Shown: piece after piece, positions 1 through 7,930 of the stretch | How the letters are laid out: each line of letters opens with the position of its first letter | Position numbering within the stretch: the stretch's first letter is position 1 | DNA from: Methylobacterium planeticum | GTDB taxonomy: Bacteria; Pseudomonadota; Alphaproteobacteria; Rhizobiales; Beijerinckiaceae | Assembly: GCF_008806345.1 (NCBI RefSeq) | Contig: NZ_VZZJ01000004.1 | Coordinates: 310,001 to 374,000, forward strand | Reading direction: 5' to 3' | Length of the DNA: 64,000 nucleotides | The notes under the pieces: model-generated | Database searches by the model: none | What the model was told of the DNA's origin: nothing | The model's input: only the letters and a program-made list of their open reading frames with translations | Position numbers and translations under genes: made by a program

Positions 1-306
1 GGCGAGCACCCGGCCCTGCGGCCCGACGCTGCGCGACAGGCGCAGGGCGTAGTAGCCGCTCCCCGCCCCGATATCCGCCACGGTCTCGCCCGGCGCGAAG
101 CGCATCAGCCGCGCCACCTGCCCGAACTCGTCGGCCTTCTCGCGGTCCTTCTCCAGCGCCCACTGCGCCGCCACGATCTCGGCCACCGGCCGGTCGGGCT
201 TCGGAAAGGCCGAGGCCCGCGCGCCGGGGGGCCCGAGCGGGCCCGCCGCGCGGGCCGGGGCGGCGAGGAGGAGAGCCGAGAGGACGGCGAGGGCGGTGCG
301 GCGCAT
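1..306 (-). CDS. Partial secreted class I SAM-dependent methyltransferase (3' end outside window)
   Basis: The gene starts at the ATG whose complement is at 304-306 and runs off the left edge, so only the first 102 residues are visible. Residues 1-20 form a clear Sec signal peptide ending in PARA. A stretch on quinone- or metabolite-type methyltransferases follows, with the SAM-binding motif I VADIGAGSGYYALRLS near residues 81-96. Exported or periplasm-facing methyltransferases of this layout are common in alphaproteobacteria but their substrate is usually unknown, so I do not assign one. It is divergent from trmD; about 90 bp separate the two starts. The family call rests on motif I and the signal peptide only. 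Confidence 0.75.
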   Translation of the reverse strand, partial: MRRTALAVLSALLLAAPARAAGPLGPPGARASAFPKPDRPVAEIVAAQWALEKDREKADEFGQVARLMRFAPGETVADIGAGSGYYALRLSRSVGPQGRVLA

Positions 307-397
307 GGCCTGACAACGGGCGACCGCCCGGATGGTGCCGGCCGGGATGGTGCCCCCGGCGATTGACCCCGCCCCCCGGCGCGCGCCATCAAGCGCC

Positions 398-1123
398 ATG
401 ACGACGGCCATCCCCGCGAGCGCGCCCTGGCGGGCCACGATCCTCACCCTCTACCCCGAGATGTTCCCCGGGCCCCTCGGCCTGTCCCTGTCGGGCGAAG
501 CCCTGGCACGGGGCGCCTGGGGACTCGAGGCCCGCAACATCCGCGAGCACGGGCTCGGGCGCCACCGCAGCGTCGACGACACCCCGGCGGGGGGCGGCGC
601 CGGGATGGTGCTGCGCTGCGACGTGCTGGGGGCGGCCATCGACGCGGCCGCCCCCGCCGGCGACCCGCGCCCGCGCCTGCTGATGTCGCCGCGCGGCCGC
701 CCGCTGACCCAGGCGCGGGTTCGCGCCCTGGCGCGGGGGCCCGGCCTCCTCGTGGTCTGCGGCCGGTTCGAGGGGGTGGACGAGCGCGTCATCGCGGGGC
801 GGGACCTCGAGGAGGTCTCGATCGGCGACTACGTGCTGTCGGGGGGCGAGATCGCCGCGATGGTGCTGGTCGATGCCTGCGTGCGCCTGCTGCCCGGCGT
901 GATGGGCAAGGAGGCCTCCGGCGTCGAGGAGAGCTTCGAGGGCGGGCGCCTCGAATACCCGCACTACACCCGCCCCCGGGCGTGGGAGGGGCAGGCCATC
1001 CCGGAGGTGCTGACCGGGGGCAACCACGCCGCCATCGCCCGCTGGCGCGCCGCCGAATCCCTGCGCCTGACCCGCGAGCGGCGGCCGGACCTTCTCGGAC
1101 CGGACGCGAGGACAAGTCCGTAA
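398..1123 (+). CDS. trmD: tRNA (guanine37-N1)-methyltransferase TrmD
   Basis: TrmD methylates N1 of G37 next to the anticodon, using SAM, and prevents +1 frameshifting. The 241-residue product has the trefoil-knot SAM site: [10 protein letters not shown] at about 121-130, [11 protein letters not shown] at 141-151, and the downstream YPHYTRP (188-194) and [11 protein letters not shown] (208-218) motifs. The frame is open upstream to 332, but family N-termini begin just before the [15 protein letters not shown] segment, so I place the start at 398. In many bacteria trmD sits with rimM and rplS; here it stands between a divergent methyltransferase and the serC leader. The product looks complete. 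Confidence 0.93.
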   Translation: MTTAIPASAPWRATILTLYPEMFPGPLGLSLSGEALARGAWGLEARNIREHGLGRHRSVDDTPAGGGAGMVLRCDVLGAAIDAAAPAGDPRPRLLMSPRGRPLTQARVRALARGPGLLVVCGRFEGVDERVIAGRDLEEVSIGDYVLSGGEIAAMVLVDACVRLLPGVMGKEASGVEESFEGGRLEYPHYTRPRAWEGQAIPEVLTGGNHAAIARWRAAESLRLTRERRPDLLGPDARTSP

Positions 1124-1230
1124 CCGTGTGATCTGCAACACATAACAACTTTGGGATGTGTGATCCGGCGAGAGAAACCCAAGACTTTGACAGTTTTGGC
1201 TCTTGCTTTCCCGGCCGCGTGCGAGCATTC

Positions 1231-1290
1231 CCAGCGGCGGGACACTCCTCCCCAACGAGGAGCGCCCATCTGTAAGGATGGATCAGATGA
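1231..1290 (+). promoter_or_regulatory. serC-type leader RNA with two hairpins, the second covering the Shine-Dalgarno
   Basis: Two hairpins lie just before serC. The first pairs CTCCTC (1245-1250) with GAGGAG (1257-1262), extended by GGCG (1236-1239) with CGCC (1263-1266) across a one-sided bulge. The second pairs CCATC (1266-1270) with GATGG (1277-1281), and its loop and 3' arm contain the AAGGA ribosome-binding site. Base 1266 is shared, so the two stems compete slightly. This architecture and position match the serC RNA motif described from alphaproteobacterial serC-serA leaders; the match is from memory, not from a covariance search. A role in controlling serC translation is an inference. 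Confidence 0.7.
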
Positions 1291-2456
1291 TGAACCGGCC
1301 CACCACGCGCCCGCGCGTGCCTTATTTCTCGTCCGGCCCCTGCACGAAGCGCCCCGGCTGGCGCCTCGATGCCCTCTCGGGCGCCGCCCTCGGTCGCTCG
1401 CACCGCTCCCCCCTCGGCAAGGGCAAGCTCAAGGAAGCGATCGACCTGACGCGCACGCTCCTGCGCGTGCCGGCCGATTACCGCATCGGCATCGTGCCGG
1501 CCTCCGACACCGGCGCCGTCGAGATGGCGATGTGGACCATGCTCGGGCCGAAGACCGTCGAGGTCGCGGCCTGGGAGGCCTTCGGGGCCGAATGGGTCAC
1601 GGACGCCCTCAAGGAACTCAAGATCAGCCCGATCGTGCACCAGACGCCCTATGGCGTGCTGCCCGACCTCTCGGCGATCGACACCCGGCACAACGACGTG
1701 ATCTTCACCTGGAACGGCACCGCCGCCGGCGTGAAGGTGCCGAACGGCGACTGGATCGCGGCCGACCGCGAGGGCATCGTCATCTGCGACGCCACCTCGG
1801 CCGCCTTCGCGCAGCCGATGGACTGGGACAAGCTCGACGTCGTCACCTTCTCCTGGCAGAAGGTGATGGGCGGCGAGGCCGCGCACGGCATGCTGATCCT
1901 CTCCCCCCGGGCGGTGGCGCGGATCGAGAGCCACAGGCCGGCCTGGCCGATCCCGAAGGTGTTCCGCCTCGCCAAGGGCGGCAAGCTGATCGAGGGCATC
2001 TTCAAGGGCGACACCATCAACACGCCCTCGATGCTCGCGGTCGAGGATTACCTCGACACCCTGCGCTGGGCCGAGGGCATCGGCGGGCTCGACGCCCTCC
2101 ACGCGCGCGCCGACGCCAACGCCCGGGTGATCCACGACTGGGTGGCGCGCACCCCCTGGATCGGCCACCTCGCGGTCGACCCCGCCACCTACTCGAACAC
2201 CGGCATCTGCCTCGTCATCGCCGACCCGGACGTGCTCGCCCGCGGCGACGCCGCGGTGGCGGCTTTGGCCAAGGACATCGTCGAGATGCTCGAGCGCGAG
2301 AACGTCGCCCTCGATATCGGCGCCTATCGGGACGCCCCGGCGGGCCTGCGCATCTGGTGCGGCGGCACGGTGGAGCGGTCCGACCTCGAGGCCCTGACGC
2401 CCTGGCTGGACTGGGCCTTCGCCGAGGCCAAGGCGAAGCTCGCCCAGGCCGCGTAG
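1287..2456 (+). CDS. serC: Phosphoserine aminotransferase SerC
   Basis: SerC converts 3-phosphohydroxypyruvate and glutamate to phosphoserine, the second step of serine synthesis, using PLP. The 389-residue protein belongs to the alphaproteobacterial/methanogen SerC subtype; it has PYFSSGPCTKRPGW at the N-terminus and the PLP lysine in FSWQKVMGGEAAHG (K192). Two in-frame ATGs (1278 and 1287) are possible: AAGGA at 1274-1278 is 8 nt from 1287 but overlaps 1278, so I choose 1287. It is followed after 252 bp by serA, the preceding enzyme of the pathway, and is preceded by the structured leader. Confidence 0.93.
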   Translation: MMNRPTTRPRVPYFSSGPCTKRPGWRLDALSGAALGRSHRSPLGKGKLKEAIDLTRTLLRVPADYRIGIVPASDTGAVEMAMWTMLGPKTVEVAAWEAFGAEWVTDALKELKISPIVHQTPYGVLPDLSAIDTRHNDVIFTWNGTAAGVKVPNGDWIAADREGIVICDATSAAFAQPMDWDKLDVVTFSWQKVMGGEAAHGMLILSPRAVARIESHRPAWPIPKVFRLAKGGKLIEGIFKGDTINTPSMLAVEDYLDTLRWAEGIGGLDALHARADANARVIHDWVARTPWIGHLAVDPATYSNTGICLVIADPDVLARGDAAVAALAKDIVEMLERENVALDIGAYRDAPAGLRIWCGGTVERSDLEALTPWLDWAFAEAKAKLAQAA

Positions 2457-2511
2457 GGCCGCACGGCCCACCTCTCGCCTTCGGGAGCGGTCGAGGCCGC
2501 GACAGCGGACC

Positions 2512-2598
2512 GGGTGAGGGGTGCGACCTCTCCGGTCGGCGCGGATCCCTCACCCCGGCCCGCTCCGCGGGCAAACCTCTCCCGGACGGGACAGGGGG
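2512..2598. repeat. Intergenic palindromic repeat element between serC and serA
   Basis: The serC-serA spacer holds GGGTGAGGGGTGCG (from about 2513), then its near-inverse CCCTCACCCCGGCCCGC (from 2549) and CCTCTCCCGGACGGGA. The inverse orientation of the CCCTCACCCCGGCCC block appears again at 8355-8373. This looks like one family of short, GC-rich, palindromic intergenic elements present at least twice in the window. No protein-coding signal is seen. Confidence 0.55.
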
Positions 2599-2708
2599 GC
2601 GCGGCGTGCGACCCGAGCCTGACCAGACCTGCCGACCTCGCGGCGTGCCGCACCGCCCCCGCGCGGTCGCCCCCCATCCATCCCCGTCCTCACGAGCCGG
2701 AGGCTCCC

Positions 2709-4301
2709 ATGCCCGCTCCCAAGGTTCTCATCTCCGACGCCCTTTCGGAGGCCGCCGTCCAGATCTTCCGCGACCGCGGCATCGACGTCGATTTCCGTCC
2801 CGAACTCGGCAAGGACAAGGAGGCCCTCGCCGCCATCATCGGCGGGTATGACGGCCTCGCCATCCGCTCCGCCACCAAGGTCACCCCGAAGATCCTGGCC
2901 CAGGGCAGCCGCCTGCGGGTGATCGGCCGGGCCGGCATCGGCGTCGACAACGTCGACGTGCCGGCCGCGACCGCCAGGGGCGTGATCGTGATGAACACCC
3001 CCTTCGGCAACTCGATCACCACCGCCGAGCACGCCATCGCGCTGATGTTCGCGCTGGCCCGCCAGATCCCCCAGGCCGACGCCTCGACGCAGGGCGGCAA
3101 GTGGGAGAAGAACCGCTTCATGGGGGTCGAGCTGACGGGCAAGACCCTCGGCGTCATCGGCTGCGGCAATATCGGGGCGATCGTGGCCGACCGGGCCATC
3201 GGCCTCAAGCTCAAGGTCGCGGCCTACGATCCCTTCCTGTCGCCCGAGCGCGCCCGGGAGATCGGCGTCGAGAAGGTCGAGCTCGACCAGCTGCTGGCGC
3301 GGGCCGACATCATCACCCTGCACGTGCCGATGACGGACAAGACCCGCAACATCCTGTCGGCCGAGGCGCTGGCGCGGACGAAGCCGGGCGTGCGCATCAT
3401 CAACTGCGCCCGCGGCGGGCTCGTGGACGAGGTGGCGCTCCGGGCGGCCCTCGAGACCGGCCACGTCGCCGGGGCGGCCTTCGACGTCTTCGTCGAGGAG
3501 CCCGCCACGCGGAACCCGCTCTTCGGCCATCCGAACGTGATCTGCACGCCCCATCTCGGCGCCTCGACCAACGAGGCGCAGGAGAACGTCGCCCTGCAGG
3601 TGGCCGAGCAGATGGCCGACTACCTCCTCAGCGGCGCCATCACCAACGCGATCAATTTCCCGTCGATCTCGGCCGAGGAGGCGCCCCGCCTGAAGCCGTT
3701 CGTGGCGCTCGCCGACAAGCTCGGCTCGTTCCTCGGCCAGCTCACCGACGCGCCGATCAAGGGCATCCGCATCACCTACGAGGGCGCGGTCGCGGGGATG
3801 AACACCCGGGCCCTGACCTCGGCCGCCGTCACCGGCGTGCTGCGGCCCTTCCTGGCCGAGATCAACATGGTCTCGGCCCCGGCCATCGCCCGCGAGCGCG
3901 GCATCGTCATCGACGAGATCACGCGGGCGGGGGGCGAGAGCGACTACGAATCGGTGGTGCGCATCACGGTGGATGCCGAGGACATGCCGCGCGACGCCGC
4001 CGGCACGGTCTTCCACGACGGCAAGCCGCGGGTGATCGAGATCCGCAGCATCGAGATCGACGCGGCCTTCGCGCCGCACATGCTCTACGTGCGCAACCAC
4101 GACAAGCCGGGCTTCATCGGCCGCTTCGGCTCGGTCCTCGGCGAGGCCGGCGTCAACGTGGCGACGTTCAACCTCGGCCGCGAGACCGAGGGCGGCAACG
4201 CCATCGCGTTCGTGGCGGTGGACGGCCCGGTCTCCGCACCGGTGCTCGAGCAGATCGCCGCGATCCCCCAGGTCAAGCGCGTCCGCGCCGTGAGCTTCTG
4301 A
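2709..4301 (+). CDS. serA: D-3-phosphoglycerate dehydrogenase SerA
   Basis: SerA oxidises 3-phosphoglycerate to 3-phosphohydroxypyruvate with NAD+, the committed step of serine synthesis. The 530-residue product is the long form: substrate-binding lobe, Rossmann core with GVIGCGNIG at 148-156, catalytic R235 (NCARGGLVDE), E264 and H282 (CTPHLGAS), then an intervening domain and a C-terminal ACT domain (about 455-530) that in relatives senses serine. The frame is open to 2514, but the family starts at MPAPKVLIS, giving 2709. It lies downstream of serC on the same strand and ends at a strong terminator. Confidence 0.95.
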   Translation: MPAPKVLISDALSEAAVQIFRDRGIDVDFRPELGKDKEALAAIIGGYDGLAIRSATKVTPKILAQGSRLRVIGRAGIGVDNVDVPAATARGVIVMNTPFGNSITTAEHAIALMFALARQIPQADASTQGGKWEKNRFMGVELTGKTLGVIGCGNIGAIVADRAIGLKLKVAAYDPFLSPERAREIGVEKVELDQLLARADIITLHVPMTDKTRNILSAEALARTKPGVRIINCARGGLVDEVALRAALETGHVAGAAFDVFVEEPATRNPLFGHPNVICTPHLGASTNEAQENVALQVAEQMADYLLSGAITNAINFPSISAEEAPRLKPFVALADKLGSFLGQLTDAPIKGIRITYEGAVAGMNTRALTSAAVTGVLRPFLAEINMVSAPAIARERGIVIDEITRAGGESDYESVVRITVDAEDMPRDAAGTVFHDGKPRVIEIRSIEIDAAFAPHMLYVRNHDKPGFIGRFGSVLGEAGVNVATFNLGRETEGGNAIAFVAVDGPVSAPVLEQIAAIPQVKRVRAVSF

Positions 4302-4328
4302 CCCGCCCCGACCGGGGCGACACGGCCC

Positions 4329-4366
4329 GGGGGCCGGTTCCGCGGAACCGGCCCCCGGCCTGTTTT
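4329..4366 (+). terminator. Rho-independent terminator after serA
   Basis: A perfect 13-bp stem (4329-4341 with 4344-4356, arms GGGGGCCGGTTCC and GGAACCGGCCCCC) lies 27 bp past the serA stop and is followed by TGTTTT at 4361-4366. The two-base apex would open to a larger loop in RNA. Confidence 0.8.
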
Positions 4367-4729
4367 CCGCAATCCGCGGGGGGAAGGCGCGACGCGGCCC
4401 CCTCCGGTGCGGGGGCGGGCATGGAGATCGCCGGTTATGTCGGTGTTCGGTCCCGGCATGTGGCGTGACGGGTCGAGCCCTCATCCTCGAGATCAGCAAG
4501 CGATCCGACCCTGGCCAAGGCTTCGAGCTTCTCCCCCGCGGGTGAGTGGTTGAACGAACTCTCTCCTGGCTTGGCCCCCGCGGGCGTCTCGCCAAGGATC
4601 AGGAGAAGACCACCACGAGTTCCACCGCCAGGGCGCTCGCCGCCAGCATAAAGATGATGTCACGGCGGCTCGCAAGGGACTACCATACAGCATGACCTGC
4701 CGAGTCCGGCTCTCGAAGATCCATGGCAG
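4367..4729. other. Gene-free spacer at the left edge of the AT-richer patch
   Basis: No convincing gene is seen. On the minus strand, at about 4604-4684, a short frame ends in a hydrophobic stretch (DIIFMLAASALAVELVVVFS then stop) that could be the tail of a lost membrane protein, but no start precedes it. Base composition shifts from strongly GC-rich to mixed around 4700. Confidence 0.4.
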
Positions 4730-5494
4730 CTACATAATTCCTGACGCTAATCCAGTTAAATACTCGACAATACCAGGATGGTGCCACAACCGCGATGTAC
4801 CTAAGGCCGGATGATGCTTCAGATTCCCACTCAGCGCATCCTCGACGGCTCGCTCAAGTATAGGAATGGCGGCTGCGATTTGCAGAAGAGGGTAGGTCGC
4901 AAAGTTGTCCTTTTCTGTTGGCGCGCTTGTAGTCTGCCCCACGATCGGGCCGGTATCTATGCCAGCATCCACTAAATGCACGGTAGCGCCAAAGTACTGA
5001 GGCTCTCCATTTCGCAAGGCCCAGTAGCCTCCGTGAGAACCGCGATATCTTGGCGTAATTCCCGTATGCGTATTCAGAACGCTGCACGACATACATTCGA
5101 GGATCGTGGGAGAAATTATACTTGTTCCATTTACCACGACCACCTTGGGTTTGATGGCTTTTACCAGTTCCGCAGATGCTTGCGAATTGATCGACGGAAC
5201 ATGATCGATGACACTCTCCGGTACTGGCGTACAGTCCAAATTTGCTTCAGCAAGTATGTCACTGATCCGGGCGCGGCCCCGCCTGCTCAACATAGGCCGG
5301 ACGATTGAAAGGAAAGCAAGTTGCGAGGACGTTCTGAACGGTCCTACATTTCTCAGTTTTCTGCGTATTGCCAGTTTTTTGGGAACAGGTGCCTCTATGA
5401 TCACACGAAAGGTGCCGAACTTCGAAACCAGTCGATGGTATACGACGTTGGTCGTCAAGCCTTCACTCGCGACAAGCAATATGTCTTTGTTCAT
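4730..5494 (-). CDS. Formyltransferase-family protein, probable glycan or amino-sugar N-formyltransferase
   Basis: The 254-residue product has a formyl_trans_N (PurN/FMT-like) domain. The N-x-H catalytic pair is in LNTHTGITPRYRG (N141, H143), and the conserved aspartate is in HLVDAGIDTGPIVGQ (D180). These transfer a formyl group from 10-formyl-tetrahydrofolate to an amino group. It lacks the full PurN signature, and its TPRYRGSHGGYWAL variant resembles enzymes in polysaccharide loci, so a sugar-modifying role is my inference. The gene lies in AT-richer DNA downstream, in its own direction, of decayed glycan genes (5558-6341). The reading frame itself looks intact. Confidence 0.7.
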   Translation of the reverse strand: MNKDILLVASEGLTTNVVYHRLVSKFGTFRVIIEAPVPKKLAIRRKLRNVGPFRTSSQLAFLSIVRPMLSRRGRARISDILAEANLDCTPVPESVIDHVPSINSQASAELVKAIKPKVVVVNGTSIISPTILECMSCSVLNTHTGITPRYRGSHGGYWALRNGEPQYFGATVHLVDAGIDTGPIVGQTTSAPTEKDNFATYPLLQIAAAIPILERAVEDALSGNLKHHPALGTSRLWHHPGIVEYLTGLASGIM

Positions 5495-5557
5495 GTGAAG
5501 TCTCCCATCGAAAGCGATTGAACCCCCTTTCGTCTCGGAGCCTCGCGAAGTGCTGGA

Positions 5558-5725
5558 TTATAACCTCCCAAAAATACATGCTCTCATGAGTTTGTACCCC
5601 AAGTAGCGAGGGTGCCGCCAACGGTGAAGTCTCCGCCTTTCCTTCGCGGCGAAGTCCATCGCACGCGTCATCCTCGCAAGCCTCAGCTGGTCGTCAAGCT
5701 TCAGGGCATGTGACAACGGCTGACG
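5558..5725 (-). pseudogene. Remnant C-terminal coding fragment, possibly of a glycosyltransferase
   Basis: A start-less frame of about 55 codons, opened by an in-frame stop at its 5' end, reads RLARMTRAMDFAAKERRRLH and then WRHPRYLGYKLMRACIFGRL before a stop at 5558. The basic/aromatic run and the final short hydrophobic segment are typical of the tails of glycosyltransferases, but there is no catalytic region to prove it. It ends 63 bp before the formyltransferase start on the same strand, which suggests one former operon. Identification is tentative; that it is a broken coding frame is more secure than its name. Confidence 0.4.
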
Positions 5726-6091
5726 TCATCTGCTTGCACATACGTGCACAATTCCGTGTTGCTCAACTGCAGAGCACGCGTGATTACCCGCGAGATTAGG
5801 AAATTGGTCCGCGACGCGAGCCTCCTCCTCAGTAGACCCCCCTTATCAGCAAAGCCTGATGAGATACTGGCGGAATTTTTATATGTGATACTCTGTTCAC
5901 ACTATGAAGACAGATGCGCAATTCTTCAATTTCCCGGCAGGATTCCAGGCAACAAGAGTGCGAGAATGGACGCAAAGCGACTTCCTGACACTGGATAACT
6001 GCCTATCATTTTGAAAAGCATAATGCGGGCAACAAAAGCCAACTCTCCCATTTCTGCCGACGCCGCCTCAGCAAGCAGTGCTTGAGAGACT
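5726..6091 (-). other. Decayed coding-like DNA without an identifiable product
   Basis: No intact gene is visible on either strand. On the minus strand an open but start-less frame from about 6105 to 5925 (ALLAEAASAEMGELAFVARI and onward) overlaps the end of the deacetylase remnant, and further short frames continue toward 5726. I read this as decayed sequence between two recognisable fragments of the same strand. No regulatory element is evident. Confidence 0.35.
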
Positions 6092-6341
6092 CTATTCAAG
6101 ATATTCAGGACAGCACATCAGCAGCGTGTCGAGCATTTCCTCTCTAGACACGCAAAACAGGAGACCCTCTGTCGTCCAGGTTGCTCGAATCCTATACCTT
6201 TCGAACAGCCCCAGCACTCTGAGACTTGCTCGTCTCGCTCCGAAATTTTTATTGACATACTGCTCCACTATGAGGCGATCCCGCTCCTCACATAAGCGTG
6301 AAGTCAATAAAAACAACGAACGCAGAAGCATCTCTTAGCAT
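6092..6341 (-). pseudogene. Polysaccharide deacetylase pseudogene (N-terminal part)
   Basis: Reading from 6341, MLRDASAFVVFIDFTLM matches the start of NodB-like deacetylases (family pattern AFVVSLDFELMWG) and then meets TGA where tryptophan is expected. One base out of frame the match resumes: RDRLIVEQYVNKNFGARRAS, then LRVLGLFERYRIRATWTTEG and LLFCVSREEML, corresponding to the family segment RVLDLFERYGIRATWATVG-LF. The frame then stops at 6092, far short of the roughly 300-residue family length. A nonsense change, a net one-base frameshift and truncation together make this a clear pseudogene. It sits upstream of the formyltransferase in the same direction. Confidence 0.7.
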
Positions 6342-6836
6342 ACCCGTCTCCATTGTCGGCGTCGGGTTAGAGGCAGAGGGCTATCGATGCCAGAGAACAA
6401 AGATGAGTTCGATAACGAGGACTTATCGCACTGCACAAAATAGCGCGCTATCGCCGCGAAATCACCACCTATCAAGTTCGGAGATGGCAGTCACCAGAAA
6501 AGTGCATTCTATGCGGAATTTGTACTGTATTTACTCACGCATTTGCGAGGGTTGGGTTCGCTGACACTTTCTTGCAAAGGACTGAGGCGATCTAGGGTGT
6601 CTGATTTGAGAGGCGGTCTTGAACTGACGCTGCAGTTTTCACGGTTATTGAGATAGGGGGTCTTGCGCAGATCGCAGATCGTCGCCCGAAAGCTGATACG
6701 AGCGTCCTGCGGTGATGTCACGACTGCTCGTAAGATATTGCTACCAATTATAAACTCTCGATTCAGGCTCTGAAGCTGACGATCCGTGTTCGCCCAGTTT
6801 CTCGGTCATGCCTGACCGTACGGATAGGCTCGCGGA
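6342..6836. other. AT-richer gene-free DNA
   Basis: Only short overlapping frames occur here, on both strands, without Shine-Dalgarno sites or family motifs. The composition matches the decayed patch to the left and rises in GC near 6800. I see no tRNA, direct repeat or recombinase that would mark an island boundary. Confidence 0.5.
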
Positions 6837-6851
6837 GTGGGAAGGCATGCG

Positions 6852-7475
6852 ATGATGGGTCGTGAACCGCGGTTGCTGATGCTGTGTCTCCTGCCGGGTC
6901 TGGCTCTCATCTCACCTCCCCGATCGGCGACGGCTGAGACGGCCCACCTCTATGATGGGCGCCGGGCAGTCACGTTCATCCCCGAGGACGGCACCTGCGC
7001 CCCACACGAGGTTGAGTTGCGCGTCACCAACGGTGTGATCGGCCATGCCGGTGATCTCGGTGTGTCCACCAATTCGGGCGCGGTCAACTCACGGGGGCAG
7101 ATGGATACGAGCATGGGCTCGCTCGGCATTGCAGCACCTGCGCCGGGTCGCCTCTCGGAGGCGGACGGTAGCGGGATCCCGACTTGCCCGGACCGCGGGT
7201 GCGCAGGGCGACGGCCGGGGCAGGGCCTCGGCTGTACAATGCATTGGGCGCTCGGAACGAGCCCAACCGTTCCCATCTCGCCTGAACGCGCCGGATGTGT
7301 CGTGCGGGCCCAGACCCTCTGCGTGGAGCGGCTCGGATGGTCGAAACCGGTCCTGACGAGACGCGGAAAGGGCCTCGTATCGCTGTCTCGCCGGGGGAGA
7401 CTCAAGCTGGACGGGCGGCCGCACGCATCAGGCAGAGCAGATTGTTTCCTGAAGCAACGGACCGCACCGACCTAG
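6852..7475 (+). CDS. Hypothetical secreted protein, C-terminal half possibly out of frame
   Basis: I do not recognise this family with confidence. Residues 1-28 (from the ATG at 6852; an alternative ATG lies at 6837) form a signal peptide ending near RSATA. The mature start ETAHLYDGRRAVTFIPEDGT, then CAPHEVELRV, resembles small secreted alphaproteobacterial proteins in which a YDG-W-V strand and a conserved Cys open a compact beta domain of roughly 100-120 residues. After about residue 100 the sequence turns into Pro/Arg-rich, low-complexity text, and GCAGRRPG (about 116-123) looks like the eroded family C-terminus. I infer loss of the normal stop or a frameshift there; the last 80 residues are doubtful. 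Confidence 0.4.
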   Translation: MMGREPRLLMLCLLPGLALISPPRSATAETAHLYDGRRAVTFIPEDGTCAPHEVELRVTNGVIGHAGDLGVSTNSGAVNSRGQMDTSMGSLGIAAPAPGRLSEADGSGIPTCPDRGCAGRRPGQGLGCTMHWALGTSPTVPISPERAGCVVRAQTLCVERLGWSKPVLTRRGKGLVSLSRRGRLKLDGRPHASGRADCFLKQRTAPT

Positions 7476-7573
7476 GGTGATCAGTACGGCCGGAACATCG
7501 GCATGCAGATTGCGCACCACTCATTTTGAAATTAATAAGTTTTTAAGATGCACATCTTGCGGAGGTCAGTGCG

Positions 7574-7729
7574 ATGATGCACCGGGACTTCGACCAGGGC
7601 CGTGACCGTCGGCCTCCTATCGAGCCAGCACGCGCACCGCCGGACGAATCCGCCGGGAGAGAGGAACGCTCAATCCACACTCATGTCCGAAAGATCCTGC
7701 GGACGATCCCTCGGCGGAAGCTCGATTGA
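7574..7729 (+). CDS. Possible small protein of 51 residues
   Basis: An ATG-ATG start at 7574/7577 is preceded by a strong GGAGG (7561-7565) with 8-nt spacing and by an AT-rich stretch containing the palindrome AAGATGCACATCTT (7545-7558). The product begins MMHRDFDQGRDRRPPIEPAR and ends in a basic RKILRTIPRRKLD tail; it has no membrane segment or known domain. Its 3' part overlaps the end of the opposite-strand DUF6894 gene by 60 bp, which argues for caution. The translation signal is the main support. Confidence 0.35.
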   Translation: MMHRDFDQGRDRRPPIEPARAPPDESAGREERSIHTHVRKILRTIPRRKLD

Positions 7730-7930
7730 TCGCAGCAACACTCCTGACGGACTTCGGATTTCGAGATGCCACTCGCTGGCGTCCTCTGACAGTTCACCCT
7801 GCGTGCGCAGTTCCTCGATGGCCGCCATCACCTCAGCCTGCGCTTCCTCAAGATCCGAGGCACCGGCCCCGATGGGATCCTCGATCACTTCCCTGGCGCT
7901 GACCAGCCTGAAGTGAAAGCGCAGCGGCAT
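7670..7930 (-). CDS. DUF6894 family small protein
   Basis: This 86-residue protein has the layout of DUF6894 proteins, which are abundant in methylobacteria and relatives: a short N-terminal strand (MPLRFHFRLV), a D-x-x-G/A turn, an Ala/Glu-rich helix starting DLEEAQAEVMAAIEELRT, then a strand SEWHLEIRSPSGVLLRSIEL. Their function is not established. It stands alone, convergent with the secreted protein and the possible small ORF upstream in coordinates. No regulatory site is evident. Confidence 0.65.
   Translation of the reverse strand: MPLRFHFRLVSAREVIEDPIGAGASDLEEAQAEVMAAIEELRTQGELSEDASEWHLEIRSPSGVLLRSIELPPRDRPQDLSDMSVD

Noticed and set aside
789..2471. 560-codon minus-strand frame opposite trmD and serC
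   Set aside because: Antisense shadow of two clear genes; no start signal or domain.
2550..4595. 681-codon minus-strand open frame opposite serA
   Set aside because: Its residues are antisense shadow text (Arg/Asp/Gly-rich, no motifs) and serA on the other strand is certain.
4367..6836. Mobile element or integrative island
   Set aside because: No integrase, transposase, terminal repeats, or tRNA-based attachment site is visible; only composition and gene decay suggest transfer.
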